43,529 nucleotides of DNA from Crossiella sp. SN42. GTDB lineage: Bacteria; Actinomycetota; Actinomycetes; Mycobacteriales; Pseudonocardiaceae. Below the pieces are notes generated by a model. That model was not told the origin of the DNA, ran no database searches, and saw only the letters and a list, made by a program, of their open reading frames with translations. The first letter of the stretch is position 1; the number at the start of each line of letters is the position of its first letter. Shown here piece by piece: positions 31,044-40,093 of the stretch. Made by a program: the position numbers and the translations under genes. The stretch spans positions 1-43,529 of the forward strand of contig NZ_JAMHIV010000058.1 in the NCBI RefSeq assembly GCF_023897065.1. The letters run 5' to 3'.

Positions 31044-31524
31044 GGCGTACCGCCACGCGAATCTGACGCGAAGCCCACACCGCTGGCCGGTGTGGGCTTC
31101 GCCGCATTCGCGGTAGGTAACGCGGATGACTTCGCTAACGGATTGATCTCGGTGAGATCCCGAAATCGTAACTGTGGTCGCGGCGAGGTTTAGCGTCTGC
31201 CGGTCCAGCCAGTTTCGCACTGTAGCGGACTTTCTTCTGTTCAGAAGTAACGCTACCCCATAATGCGAGGTCAAATGGCTGTGATAGGGCCGCTGGCAAG
31301 ACCAATGAATTAGGCCGAATGGCGTAATGTTTGATTGCGCTCGGTAAGGGATTGTGTACCCACCCCTGGGGGAGACCCATTGGACCCCGGCGGTACTGTC
31401 CGTCGCGTTCTCGCCCCGATCGCGCCCCGATGCGGCCCACGTCCGGGTGAGTACCAGCGCTGACACCTCGTATCCCCACATGCCCGTTCTGGGAGTTCCC
31501 ACACTTCCGGCGGGAAGGAGAGTT
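31044..31524. other. Intergenic region between csp and the thioester surface protein
   Basis: No gene is supported. It contains the csp terminator (31068-31102), a small GATCTC-GGT-GAGATC stem (31145-31159) and a stretch from about 31100 to 31350 with clearly lower GC than the surroundings. Promoter elements for the downstream gene could not be assigned. Confidence 0.6.
31068..31102 (+). terminator. Terminator after the cold-shock gene
   Basis: GCGAAGCCCACACCG (31068-31082), loop CTGGC, CGGTGTGGGCTTCGC (31088-31102): perfect 15-bp stem. Confidence 0.85.
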
Positions 31525-32682
31525 ATGACATCTCGGTTGCGCGCCGCGCGCCTTGGCGCGGTGCTCCTCACTGCGACCGCGATTTCGCTGGTTTCCGCAC
31601 TCCCGGCCATGGCGCAGACGAAGGCCAAGGTCGACAAGTCCGCCAACGAGGGCACGATGCACGTGCGCCTCAACGACGGCAGCTCCATCCCCACCCTGCT
31701 GATCGGCCTCCGGCTGGCCGACGGCACCGCGCTCAAGACCTACTGCGTCGAGCTGACCGTCGGCGTGCGCGACAACGCGCAGATGATCGAGGCCCCGTGG
31801 AGCAAGTACCCGGGCGCCGACAGCAAGGGCCACGACAACCAGTCGGACTTCAAGTCCAGCCCTGACAAGGTCAACTGGATCCTGCACCACTCCTACCCGA
31901 CCATCGGGCTGGCCGAGCTGGGCAAGACCGTCGGCGCCGACCTCGACAACAACGAGGCCATCGCGGGCACCCAGGCCGCGATCTGGCACTACAGCAACAA
32001 GGTCAGCCTGCACGCGAACAACACCGATGACGTCAAGGCGGTGTACAAGTACCTGACCGGCGAGAAGAACGTCGGCATGAAGGAGCAGCCCAAGCCCTCG
32101 CTTGAGCTGACCCCGGACCAGCTCGCCGGTGCCGCCGGCAGCAAGCTCGGCCCGTTCACGGTCAAGTCCACCGCGGAGAAGATCAAGCTCACCGCGGACG
32201 CGCCCAAGGGCGTCAAGGTCGTGGACAAGGCCGGCAAGGAGCTCACCGAGGCCGCCAACGGCCAGGAGATCTTCGTCGACGTGCCGGCTGACGCCGCCGC
32301 CGGCAAGGCGAGCTTCAAGCTGGAAGCCACCACCAAGATCGACAAGGGTCGGCTGTTCGTCGCCAACGACGGCAAGCCCTCGCAGACCCTGATCCTGGCC
32401 CAGGCGACCAACGCCAAGCTGGCCGCGCAGGCCAACGTGACGTGGAAGGCCGGTCAGCCGACCACCAAGCCGACCACCAGCACCACCACCCCGGCTCCGA
32501 CCACGACCACGTCGAAGGCGGAGATCCCGGCCACCACCACCAGCCCGGTGCCCCCGGTGAAGAACACCGGCGGCCTGGCCAACACCGGCGCCTCGGTGAT
32601 CACCCTGTCGCTGGTCGGCGTGGTGCTCCTCGGCGGCGGTGCGCTCGCCCTGGTGCTCCAGCGCCGCAGGAAGCGCGCCTGA
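31525..32682 (+). CDS. Cys-Gln thioester-forming, sortase-anchored surface protein (TQXA family)
   Basis: A 385-residue cell-wall protein starting MTSRLRAARLG after AAGGAG. Signal peptide to about residue 30 (PAMA). The thioester domain has Cys74 in TYCVEL and Gln150 in AGTQAAIW, the pair that forms an internal thioester able to bond covalently to host or surface amines. Residues 190-320 form a beta-rich domain; a Thr/Pro-rich stalk follows. The C-terminus reads LANTG, a hydrophobic span and RRRKR, an LAxTG signal for class E sortase. No sortase gene is in the window. Confidence 0.9.
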   Translation: MTSRLRAARLGAVLLTATAISLVSALPAMAQTKAKVDKSANEGTMHVRLNDGSSIPTLLIGLRLADGTALKTYCVELTVGVRDNAQMIEAPWSKYPGADSKGHDNQSDFKSSPDKVNWILHHSYPTIGLAELGKTVGADLDNNEAIAGTQAAIWHYSNKVSLHANNTDDVKAVYKYLTGEKNVGMKEQPKPSLELTPDQLAGAAGSKLGPFTVKSTAEKIKLTADAPKGVKVVDKAGKELTEAANGQEIFVDVPADAAAGKASFKLEATTKIDKGRLFVANDGKPSQTLILAQATNAKLAAQANVTWKAGQPTTKPTTSTTTPAPTTTTSKAEIPATTTSPVPPVKNTGGLANTGASVITLSLVGVVLLGGGALALVLQRRRKRA

Positions 32683-32702
32683 GCAACTGACTAGCTAGAC
32701 CG

Positions 32703-32739
32703 GCTGCGCCGGGCTCCCAACGGGGGAGCCCGGCGCAGC
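32703..32739. terminator. Bidirectional terminator between convergent genes
   Basis: GCTGCGCCGGGCTCCC (32703-32718), loop AACGG, GGGAGCCCGGCGCAGC (32724-32739): perfect 16-bp stem followed by TTCTCCTT on the plus strand. Confidence 0.85.
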
Positions 32740-32752
32740 TTCTCCTTGTGCC

Positions 32753-34165
32753 TCAGGACTTTCGCAGGACACAGCCCAGGATCGGCAGCTCCAGGCGGCA
32801 GCGCGCCGGGGGCGGTCCGGCCACGTAGATGTCGCCGTCGGCCACGGCCACGTTGCGGTCGCTGGCGGCGCCGGTGGCCAGGATCCGGGCCGGATCGCGG
32901 AACCCGGTCACCACCTCGACCCGCTGCACCGGCTTCGGCGTGCGGATCACCGTCTCCGGGCTCCAGTGCTTTCCGCCGCGCAGCAGGAAGGTCTCGATGT
33001 CCGGCTTGGCGTCCCTGGTGGCGTAGACCCGCCAGGTGTTGCCGTCCAGCCGCTCGATCTCCCTGGTGCGGTAGCCGGTGGCCACCTCGGTGACCACCCA
33101 CTTTCCGCCCTCGAACACCGCGGCCTTGTTGTGCCACAGCCCGGTGTTGTCGGTCTCGAACCACAGCGTGAACGGCTTGCCGCCGGCGACGCCGACCTGC
33201 TGGATGTAGTCCGGCGACTTGATCCCGCCGGGCAGTGCCAGCGGGGTCTCCACGATCTTGAGCCGCTGCTCCTGGTCCGCGTCGTCGATCTGGGTGCCCA
33301 GGTCGCGGCCGGAGGCGGAGTAGAAGTGCCGGTTCGCCGGATCGAACCAGGCGTAGTAGATGTTGCGGTGGTAGCGGTCGTGCTTGTGGCCCTCCGGCCC
33401 GCCGCCGGCCAGCGTGTAGACGATGTGCACCCGCTCGCGGTTGCCCAGCGAGGCGGGCTCGTAGCGCAGCTGGCCGATGTAGATCTCGTCCATGTGGTCC
33501 GCGCGGCTGGTCGAGCCGATGGCGAACCGCTGCCCGGTCAGCTGTTCGGAGTTGCGCCAGCTGCGGCCGTTGTCGGTGGAGACCACGTAGCGCATCGGGC
33601 GGAAGTCGGTGGGCTTGCTCGGGTCCAGCTCCTGCGAGGTCTCCCGGAAGAAGACGTAGATGGTGCCGTTGGCGGTCTTGAACGGCATCGGGTAGCTGGC
33701 CGCGGCGCCCTCGGCGATGGTGGCCTGGGTCCAGTCGCCCTCGACCGAGCGCGGTTTGGGGGAGCGGGTCAGCCGCAGGGACTTGTTGTGCATGCCCTGG
33801 AAGACCAGCAGGTAGCCGTCGTCGGCCTGGATGATGGTCGGGTAGTTGTGCGGGTCGGACTCGCCGTCGGCGATCTGCCGCGGCGCGGTCCAGGTCTTCT
33901 TCTTGTGGTCGTAGGCCTGCACGTAGTTGTGCGCGTGCTGACCGGACCAGGTGGCGATGGTCTGGTCGGTGACCTTGTCGTACACCGCGCCGGCCATCGG
34001 GCGGCGGTCGGTGCGGGATGCCACCGTGGCGGCCGGTGTCATCACGTCGAACCGCGGCGCGGCCTTGCTCAGGTTCGCCTCCGGGGCAGCGGCGGCCACG
34101 GGGGTGGTCACCAGCGCGGCTGCGATCAGCGGCACGGGCAACAGGGCGCGAAGTGTTCGCGTCAT
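32753..34165 (-). CDS. Secreted BNR-repeat (BNR_4-type) protein
   Basis: A 470-residue protein with a signal peptide (MTRTLRALLPVPLIAAALVTTPVAAAA). Its beta-propeller has HAHNYVQAYDHKKKTW, DPHNYPTIIQADDGYLLVFQGMHNKSLRL, YPMPFKTANGTIYVFFRETS and STDNGRSW, the last a BNR/Asp-box. The H-N-Y pairs and the order match BNR_4 proteins, some of which are polysaccharide lyases (PL24-like). It probably binds or cleaves a polysaccharide outside the cell; the substrate cannot be told from sequence. GGAGGT precedes the ATG. Confidence 0.75.
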   Translation of the reverse strand: MTRTLRALLPVPLIAAALVTTPVAAAAPEANLSKAAPRFDVMTPAATVASRTDRRPMAGAVYDKVTDQTIATWSGQHAHNYVQAYDHKKKTWTAPRQIADGESDPHNYPTIIQADDGYLLVFQGMHNKSLRLTRSPKPRSVEGDWTQATIAEGAAASYPMPFKTANGTIYVFFRETSQELDPSKPTDFRPMRYVVSTDNGRSWRNSEQLTGQRFAIGSTSRADHMDEIYIGQLRYEPASLGNRERVHIVYTLAGGGPEGHKHDRYHRNIYYAWFDPANRHFYSASGRDLGTQIDDADQEQRLKIVETPLALPGGIKSPDYIQQVGVAGGKPFTLWFETDNTGLWHNKAAVFEGGKWVVTEVATGYRTREIERLDGNTWRVYATRDAKPDIETFLLRGGKHWSPETVIRTPKPVQRVEVVTGFRDPARILATGAASDRNVAVADGDIYVAGPPPARCRLELPILGCVLRKS

Positions 34166-34259
34166 GGGCGGGGACCTCCTGGTTACCAGCGGTATCCAGG
34201 CGGCGGCAGCGACTACTTAACCATAGGAGGGCCGTTCAAGGTCGAGTACGCTCGATCGC

Positions 34260-34871
34260 GTGCAGGAACAGGTGAACTCCACAGCTACCGTCCGGCGGCA
34301 GAAGATGGTCACCTGGCGGGGTCATGACCTGCCGAGCCTGGAGTCCGCGCGACTGGTGCTGGCCGAGGGCCTGCGCTTCCGCGGCACCGGCCGCCTCATC
34401 GTCGCCGCCAACGCCGAGACCGGGGCGTTCAGCGCCTCCTACGAGGTCGGGGTGAACGAGGCGGGCGAGGTCAAGCGCCTACTCGTGCGCAGCACCACCG
34501 CCGAGCACGAGCGCCAGATCTCCTTCAGCCGCTCGCACGACGGCTTCTGGCTCTACGACCGCGGCCAGGGCCCGCAGCGGGATGAGTTCCAGGGCGCGGC
34601 CGAGGTGGACGTGCAGTTCTGCGTGCTGTTCAACACCCTGCCGATCCGCCGCCACCAGCTGCACCGGGAGGCCGGCGAGGCGACCATGCCGGTGCTCTGG
34701 GTGTCCCTGCCGGAGCTGGAGCTCAAGGTCGTGCACCAGACCTACCGCACGGTGAGCGTGAGCGAGCAGGAGTCGGTGGTCAACTTCTCCCACCTCGGCT
34801 TCACCGCGGACATCACCGTCTGCGAGGACGCCGTGGTGCTCGACTACCCAGGTATTTCCGGCCGGATTTAG
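34260..34871 (+). CDS. Putative glycolipid-binding (DUF1089-like) protein
   Basis: A 203-residue protein, start GTG 34260 or GTG 34272 (better spaced from an AGGA). WRGHDLPSLESARLVLAEGLRFRGTGRLIVA, ASYEVGVNEAGEVKRLLVRS, GFWLYDRGQG, EVDVQFCVLFNTLPIRRH and a final VCEDAVVLDYPGISGRI match the putative glycolipid-binding family (PA1994-like). Members are cytosolic and functionally uncharacterised. The stop overlaps the convergent thiolase stop by 4 bp. Confidence 0.7.
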   Translation: MQEQVNSTATVRRQKMVTWRGHDLPSLESARLVLAEGLRFRGTGRLIVAANAETGAFSASYEVGVNEAGEVKRLLVRSTTAEHERQISFSRSHDGFWLYDRGQGPQRDEFQGAAEVDVQFCVLFNTLPIRRHQLHREAGEATMPVLWVSLPELELKVVHQTYRTVSVSEQESVVNFSHLGFTADITVCEDAVVLDYPGISGRI

Positions 34872-36076
34872 ACCCGGACCGCGATCGCCACTCCCTGGCC
34901 GACGCCGACGCAGGCCGCCGCGATCCCCAGGCCGCCGCCGCGCTGACGCAGGTGGCGGCACAGGTCGATGATCACCCTGGGCATGGAGGCGCCCAGCGGG
35001 TGGCCGTAGGCGATCGCGCCGCCGTGCACGTTGACCCGGTCCCGGTCCACCTCGGGCAGGTGGTGCAGCACGGACAGCGCCATCGCGGCGAAGGCCTCGT
35101 TGATCTCCCACAGGTCCACGTTCTCCGCGCGCACGCCCAGCCGCAGCAGCAGGCGGCGGATCGCGGGCACCGGGGCCAGGGTGAACCGGTGCGGCTCGTC
35201 CGCGGCCACCGTGCCGGCCACGATCTCACCCAGCGGCTGCACGCCCAGCTCGGTGGCGGCGGCCTCGGTGCCGACCAGCGCGGCCACCGCGCCGTCGCTC
35301 AGCGGTGAGGAGTTGCCCGCGGTGACCGGGCCGTCGGCGGAGAAGGCCGACTTGAGCTGGGCCAGCTTCTTCTCCGAGGTGTCCGAGCGGACCGACTCGT
35401 CCCTGCGCACGATCTGGGTGGAGCGCGGGCCTTCCGGGGCCAGCACCGGGAAGACGAAGCCGTCGTGCACCCCGGCGTCCCAGGCGGCCGCGGCCCTGCG
35501 GTGCGAGCGCAGCGCGAACAGGTCCATCTCCTCGCGGGTGATGTTCAGCCCGGTGGCCACCTGCTCGGCGGCCAGGCCCAGCGGCACCGTCCACTCCGCG
35601 CGCATCCTCGGGTTGACCAGCCGCCAGCCCAGCGCGGTGGAGACCACCTCCATCCGGTCCGGCAGCCCCTTGTCCGGGCGCGGCATGACAAACGGGGCCC
35701 GGCTCATGCCCTCCACGCCGCCGACCACCACCAGGTCCGCGTCCCCGGCCACGATGGCCCGCCTGGCCTGCACGAACGTCTCGCCGCCGGAGGCGCACAG
35801 CCGGTTGAGGGTCACCCCCGGCACGGTCACCGGCAGCCCGGCCAGCAGCGCGGCCATCCTGGCCACGTTCCGGTTGTCCTCACCGGCGCCGTTGGCATCG
35901 CCGTAGATCACGTCGTCGATGCGCGCCGGATCCAGCTGCCCGCTGCCGTCCGGCCCGTGCCGCCGGAGCAGCTCGGTGATCGGCAACGTCGCCAGGTCGT
36001 CCACCCGGACCTCGGACAGGCCACCGCGGTAGCGGCCGAACGGGGTGCGAGCGGCATCCAGGATCAGTGCGGGCAT
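34868..36076 (-). CDS. Thiolase (acetyl-CoA acyltransferase)
   Basis: A 402-residue thiolase; the ATG at 36076 follows GGGGGGT and is preferred over 36085. Catalytic residues are present: Cys94 (LNRLCASGGETF), NEAFAAMAL, GGAIAYGHPLGAS with the catalytic His, and the C-terminal CVGVGQG cysteine. The last glycine of GHPLGASG is Met here (GASMPR), a small departure. It catalyses reversible thiolytic cleavage of 3-ketoacyl-CoA, for example acetoacetyl-CoA made by the synthetase upstream. Confidence 0.92.
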   Translation of the reverse strand: MPALILDAARTPFGRYRGGLSEVRVDDLATLPITELLRRHGPDGSGQLDPARIDDVIYGDANGAGEDNRNVARMAALLAGLPVTVPGVTLNRLCASGGETFVQARRAIVAGDADLVVVGGVEGMSRAPFVMPRPDKGLPDRMEVVSTALGWRLVNPRMRAEWTVPLGLAAEQVATGLNITREEMDLFALRSHRRAAAAWDAGVHDGFVFPVLAPEGPRSTQIVRRDESVRSDTSEKKLAQLKSAFSADGPVTAGNSSPLSDGAVAALVGTEAAATELGVQPLGEIVAGTVAADEPHRFTLAPVPAIRRLLLRLGVRAENVDLWEINEAFAAMALSVLHHLPEVDRDRVNVHGGAIAYGHPLGASMPRVIIDLCRHLRQRGGGLGIAAACVGVGQGVAIAVRV

Positions 36077-36142
36077 ACCCCCCATGCTGGACCATGCGAG
36101 CCGTTCTCGCGTCGCCGCTGTGAGATCACCGACGAGCGGAGA

Positions 36143-37948
36143 TCACTGGCGGGCGACCGAGAACGGCACGTACGCGTAGGAAGCCGGGGTGTCCCAGCTG
36201 GTGCCCACCGCGCGCACCTCGATGGTGTGCGGGCCGGTGGCGATGGCGCCGGCCAGGCTCAGCGCGATCCGCCAGGACCCGGCCACGCCAGGACCGTCCT
36301 TGGCGGTGGGCAGCGCGGCCAGCCGGTCCCCGTCCAGCCGCACCTCCAGCCCGGCCAGTCCGGCCAGCTCCCCGGCGGCGACCTGCCCGGCCAGGCCGTC
36401 CAGCCGGATGTCCAGCACGATCCGGCCCCGGCTCACCGGCTCCCCGGCAGGCACCGGCCGGCCCGCGGCGTCCAGCAGGGTCGCGTTCGGCTCGGCCAGC
36501 ACCGGGCCAGGTCGCGGCAGCCGCTGGTCGGCGCGGTTGGGCGGTGGCTGGTCCGCGGCCAGCCCGGCGGCCGGGCGCAGGTCGAGCGAGGCCGGGCCGT
36601 GCTCCACCTTGAGCTCCGGGTTGTCCTGGCGCAGCTGGACGGCCAGCAGGTAGCGGTCCCGGTCGACCGCCAGCGCGGCCGCCGGTAGGTCCGCCACCAG
36701 CGGGAACCAGCTGTGCCGGTCGGGCGGCAGGTCGGGGAACACCGGCCGCAGCGGGTAGTCGGCGCCGTTGACCGAGGCGGTGAACCTCGGCAGCACCGGC
36801 GGGTCGGCGGCCGGCCGCACCGCCACCCGCAGCAGCGCGCCCTCGGTGCCCAGCAGCTGCCTGGTGCCCTCCGGCGCGCCGCCGCCCGCCGGACGCGGAT
36901 GGTCGGTCAGCACCCTCGGGGTGACCCTCAGCGGCGGGCTGGGAGCGGGCTCGCCGTCGAAGGCGATGAGGTCCAGCAACACGTCGGTGACCCCGCTGCC
37001 GCGCCCGGCGAAGCCGAGCAGCACGGTGGCCTCCTGCCAGGACCGGACCACCGGCGTGCGACCCAGCAGGTTGCCGTCCCGCAGCACCCGCAGCTCGGTC
37101 GCGGTGAACACCAGCTCCCAGCGCTGCGAGCGCCCGATCGGCGGTGCGGGCAGGCCGGGCAGCCGCGCCTCACCGCCCGGATGCCGCACCAGTACGCCCT
37201 CGGTGGTCAGCTCCACCCTGATCGAGCCCGGTGGCAGCCGCCGTTCGCCGACGACGTCCACCGGTCCCGGCACGAAGTCCACGGTCAGCCGGTCCCTCGG
37301 CTCCGGCGCGTCGGTCTCCAGCACCACCCCGCCCCCGTCGGCGCGCAGCCGCAGCGGGGTCCGCGCGCGCAGGCCGGTGGGCCGCTCGCCGCAGTTGGCG
37401 CTGACCACCAGCCGGCCCGTGGCCAGCCCGGTCCACGCGCAGCCGGGCCGCTGCACCAGCTGCCAGCGCGAGGCGACCTCGTCCTCGGTGCCGTCGAACC
37501 GGTCCACGAAGCTGAAGCCGTCCTCGGCCGTACGCGGTGTGCCCGCGCCGCGCACCGGGTCGGAGCGCTGCCCGAAGGCGTCCACCGCGCGCACCTCGAC
37601 CGGGTGGGCCAGGCCGTCGGTGAGCCCGTCCAACTGCGCCGAGCGCTCCGCGACCAGCCTGGTCCGCCGCTCGTGGCCCCAGGTCACCTCGTATCCGGCG
37701 GCCTCGCCCTGCCAGCTCAGCTGGAGCCGCCGCGACCCCGGCTGGACGTTCAACCCGGTCGGCGCCTGCGGTTTCGCCTGCGGTCCCGGCAGCAGCACGC
37801 CGTCGGCCCGGAACTCGGTCATCGTGCGGTACGGCGGTAACGCGGGCTCCTCGCCCTGCTCCTCGCCGGTGCCCCGCATCACCACGACCGCCCCGGCCAG
37901 CAGCACAACGGCGCCCAACACCACCGCCACCCGCGACCGAGGTTCCAT
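36143..37948 (-). CDS. Membrane-anchored extracellular protein with FN3-like domain, unknown function
   Basis: A 601-residue protein with one N-terminal span (VAVVLGAVVLLAGAVVVM) and no cleavage signal. Residues about 60-135 (APTGLNVQPGSRRLQLSWQGEAAGYEVTWG) form a fibronectin type III domain. DGFSFVDRFDGTEDEVASRWQLV followed by a concanavalin-like stretch (RWELVFTATELRVLRDGNLLG) resembles a LamG/glucanase-like sandwich. The C-terminal part is beta-rich. No catalytic motif is recognised. It lies 27 bp after the methyltransferase gene on the same strand. Confidence 0.65.
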   Translation of the reverse strand: MEPRSRVAVVLGAVVLLAGAVVVMRGTGEEQGEEPALPPYRTMTEFRADGVLLPGPQAKPQAPTGLNVQPGSRRLQLSWQGEAAGYEVTWGHERRTRLVAERSAQLDGLTDGLAHPVEVRAVDAFGQRSDPVRGAGTPRTAEDGFSFVDRFDGTEDEVASRWQLVQRPGCAWTGLATGRLVVSANCGERPTGLRARTPLRLRADGGGVVLETDAPEPRDRLTVDFVPGPVDVVGERRLPPGSIRVELTTEGVLVRHPGGEARLPGLPAPPIGRSQRWELVFTATELRVLRDGNLLGRTPVVRSWQEATVLLGFAGRGSGVTDVLLDLIAFDGEPAPSPPLRVTPRVLTDHPRPAGGGAPEGTRQLLGTEGALLRVAVRPAADPPVLPRFTASVNGADYPLRPVFPDLPPDRHSWFPLVADLPAAALAVDRDRYLLAVQLRQDNPELKVEHGPASLDLRPAAGLAADQPPPNRADQRLPRPGPVLAEPNATLLDAAGRPVPAGEPVSRGRIVLDIRLDGLAGQVAAGELAGLAGLEVRLDGDRLAALPTAKDGPGVAGSWRIALSLAGAIATGPHTIEVRAVGTSWDTPASYAYVPFSVARQ

Positions 37949-37975
37949 CCGCCCACGTTAGGCGTGGGAGGCGGC

Positions 37976-39082
37976 TCAGTACAGGCGTTGCACCACCGCG
38001 GTGTAACTGCTCCACTCCGGACCGCCCAGCTCGTCGGCGACCAAGCGGACCACCCGGCAGCCCACGTGCTCCAGCAAGTCGCGGAAAAGCTCGGCGGGCA
38101 GCGGGAACATCTCGATGCCGCTGGGGTCCGGCTCGACCAGCGGCGCCTCGTCGCCGACCTCCTCGGCGGCCGGTGGCGCGACCGGCTGGGCCACCTGTGC
38201 GCTGACCTCGACCGGGACCCGCACGGTCGCCGAGCCGAGGCCGTGGAACCAGGCCACCTGCTCCAGCACCAGGTCCAGCTCCAGCTCGTAGTCGCCGGTC
38301 TCGGCCGGCGCGGTGACGGTCAGCGTGACGACCGCCGACTGGCCTGCGGGCACGCCGGACATCGGCAGCGGGGTCCGGCCGTCATCGCTGACCACGGTCG
38401 CGCCGTCGGCGAGCCAGTGGTTGCCGAGCTGGAGGTTCGGTGAGAAGTGCCAGGGGTGCTCGCTCAGGTTGCTGACCCTGACCCGCACCTCGGCCTGCTG
38501 GCCCGGCCGCAGCTGGGCAGGCGCGGCCAGCACCTCCAGCCCGGCCTGGCAGCCCTCCGGCACCGGCAGCGGACTGGTGCGGTGGCTGGGCAGCTGGAGC
38601 ACCAGCACCCCGCCCGGCCGGACCACCCTGACCAGTTCCAGCAGGCTGGCCACCTTGGGCAGCGGCGGGATGTGCTGGAGCACGATCAGGCTCAGCACCC
38701 CGTCAAAGCTGGCGTCCGGGAACGGCAGCGCGCGGCCGTCGTAGGCGATGAACTCGGTGCGCTCCGGGAACCGGCTCATCGCCTTGGCCTGCTCGACCAT
38801 GGAGGGCGCGATGTCCACGCCCACCACCTGGCAGCCGGTCTCGGCCAGCGCGTTGCTCAACCGGCCCAGCCCGCAGCCGAAGTCCAGCACCCGGCCGCCC
38901 AGCTCCAGGTCCAGCCCGGCCAGCCAGCCGCCGACGGCCTCGACGTGGCGGCGCCCGGTGGCCATGAACTCGTCGTGGTCCCACTGGTTGTGCCTGCGCT
39001 CCGGATCGGAGAGCACCGCCCAGTAGGGATCTTCCTTACCCAGGTTGTCCCAGGTGGCTTGCAGGCCGGGCAGGTCGGTCAC
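37976..39082 (-). CDS. SAM-dependent methyltransferase with inserted beta-sandwich domain
   Basis: A 368-residue protein starting at GTG 39082, which overlaps the tyrA stop (GTGA). Residues 40-165 are a class I methyltransferase: VLDFGCGLGRLSNAL, VVGVDIAPSMVEQA, LPFPDASFDGVLSLIVLQHI, VVRPGGVLVLQLP. Residues 183-295 are an Ig-like domain (LRPGQQAEVRVRVSNLS; LGNHWL; DGRTPLPMSGVPAGQSAVVTLTVTAP; GDYELELDLV). Residues 323-368 (IEMFPLPAELFRDLLEHVGCRVVRLV) resemble the last helix and strands of the methyltransferase, so the sandwich appears inserted. Substrate unknown. Confidence 0.8.
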   Translation of the reverse strand: MTDLPGLQATWDNLGKEDPYWAVLSDPERRHNQWDHDEFMATGRRHVEAVGGWLAGLDLELGGRVLDFGCGLGRLSNALAETGCQVVGVDIAPSMVEQAKAMSRFPERTEFIAYDGRALPFPDASFDGVLSLIVLQHIPPLPKVASLLELVRVVRPGGVLVLQLPSHRTSPLPVPEGCQAGLEVLAAPAQLRPGQQAEVRVRVSNLSEHPWHFSPNLQLGNHWLADGATVVSDDGRTPLPMSGVPAGQSAVVTLTVTAPAETGDYELELDLVLEQVAWFHGLGSATVRVPVEVSAQVAQPVAPPAAEEVGDEAPLVEPDPSGIEMFPLPAELFRDLLEHVGCRVVRLVADELGGPEWSSYTAVVQRLY

Positions 39083-40056
39083 GTGCTCCCCAGTTCCGTT
39101 CCGATGGCCATCTCGTCCTCGATCGAGGTGATCCGGCCACCCAGTGTGCCAAGGTCGAGCAACTCGTCCAGGGCATTGGGGTCCTTCAGGTCGATCCGCA
39201 CCTCGATCGGCGCGCTCTCCGGGGCCCTGGTGAAGCCGCGGCGGGCCTCGAACCCGGCGTCCACGGTGACCGCAAGGCCGCCGGTGGAGGCCAGCGAGCC
39301 GCGGGCCGCGCCCAGCCTGCCCAGCGCCTCGTCCAGCGCCTCCAGCAGCGCGCCCCGGTTGCCCTCGCACATCGCCCTGACCAGCTCGGGCCGGGTGCCG
39401 GCCACCCTGGTGCCGTCGGCGAAGGAACCGGCGGCCAGCGACCAGGCCAGCGGCCCGCCCTCGGCGCCGACCGCGGCCAGCACCGCGGCGAACAGGTGCG
39501 GCAGGTGCGAGATCCGGGCCACCGTGGCGTCGTGCTGCTCAGGGGTGGCCGGCACCACGTGCGCACCGCAGGCGATGGCCAGCCTGGCCACCTGCGCCCA
39601 CCTGGTCAGGTCGGTCTCCTCCTCGGCGGTGACCACCCAGGGCGCGCCGCGGAACAGCTCGGCCGAGCCCGCCGCCCAGCCGGACTCGGTGGACCCGGCC
39701 ATCGGGTGCCCGCCGACGTAGCGGGCCGAGGGCAGGATGCGGCCCACCGCCTCGGCCACCGGCCCCTTGACGCTGACCACGTCGGTCAGCGGGCAGGACG
39801 GGGCGAGCGCGCGGACCTGCCGCAGCACCTCCTCCAGCGCGGTCAGCGGCACCGCCAGGACGATCAGCGCACCCTCGTCCTCGGCCCGGCGCAGCGCGTC
39901 CGCCACGCTCGCCTCGGCCTGGTAGCCGTCGGCCAGCGCCGCGGCTGTGTCCACCTCGGACTTGGTCGCGCCCCACGCCGGGTACCCGGCCGACCGGACC
40001 GCCCGTAGCACCGAGCCGCCGATCAGCCCGAGCCCGAGCACACACACCGAATGCAT
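39079..40056 (-). CDS. tyrA: Prephenate dehydrogenase
   Basis: A 325-residue enzyme of tyrosine synthesis. VCVLGLGLIGGSVLRAV is the NAD(P) site; SVKGPVAEAV, GGHPMAGSTESGW (substrate region with catalytic His), ATPEQHDATVARISHLPHLFAAVL and GTRVAGTRPELVRAM are family signatures. The C-terminal 90 residues may hold a partial regulatory region (APIEVRIDLKDPNALDELLDLGTLGGRI), reminiscent of ACT-like input. It faces the TadA operon across two other genes, an arrangement also known in mycobacteria. Confidence 0.93.
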   Translation of the reverse strand: MHSVCVLGLGLIGGSVLRAVRSAGYPAWGATKSEVDTAAALADGYQAEASVADALRRAEDEGALIVLAVPLTALEEVLRQVRALAPSCPLTDVVSVKGPVAEAVGRILPSARYVGGHPMAGSTESGWAAGSAELFRGAPWVVTAEEETDLTRWAQVARLAIACGAHVVPATPEQHDATVARISHLPHLFAAVLAAVGAEGGPLAWSLAAGSFADGTRVAGTRPELVRAMCEGNRGALLEALDEALGRLGAARGSLASTGGLAVTVDAGFEARRGFTRAPESAPIEVRIDLKDPNALDELLDLGTLGGRITSIEDEMAIGTELGST

Positions 40057-40093
40057 TCGCCCATCCTTCCGCTGCCCACGTCCGCAGCGTTTG

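Noticed and set aside
30684-31736. Long minus-strand open frame across csp and the thioester protein start
   Set aside because: It lies antisense to two well-supported genes and their terminator and has no family-like motif or ribosome site.
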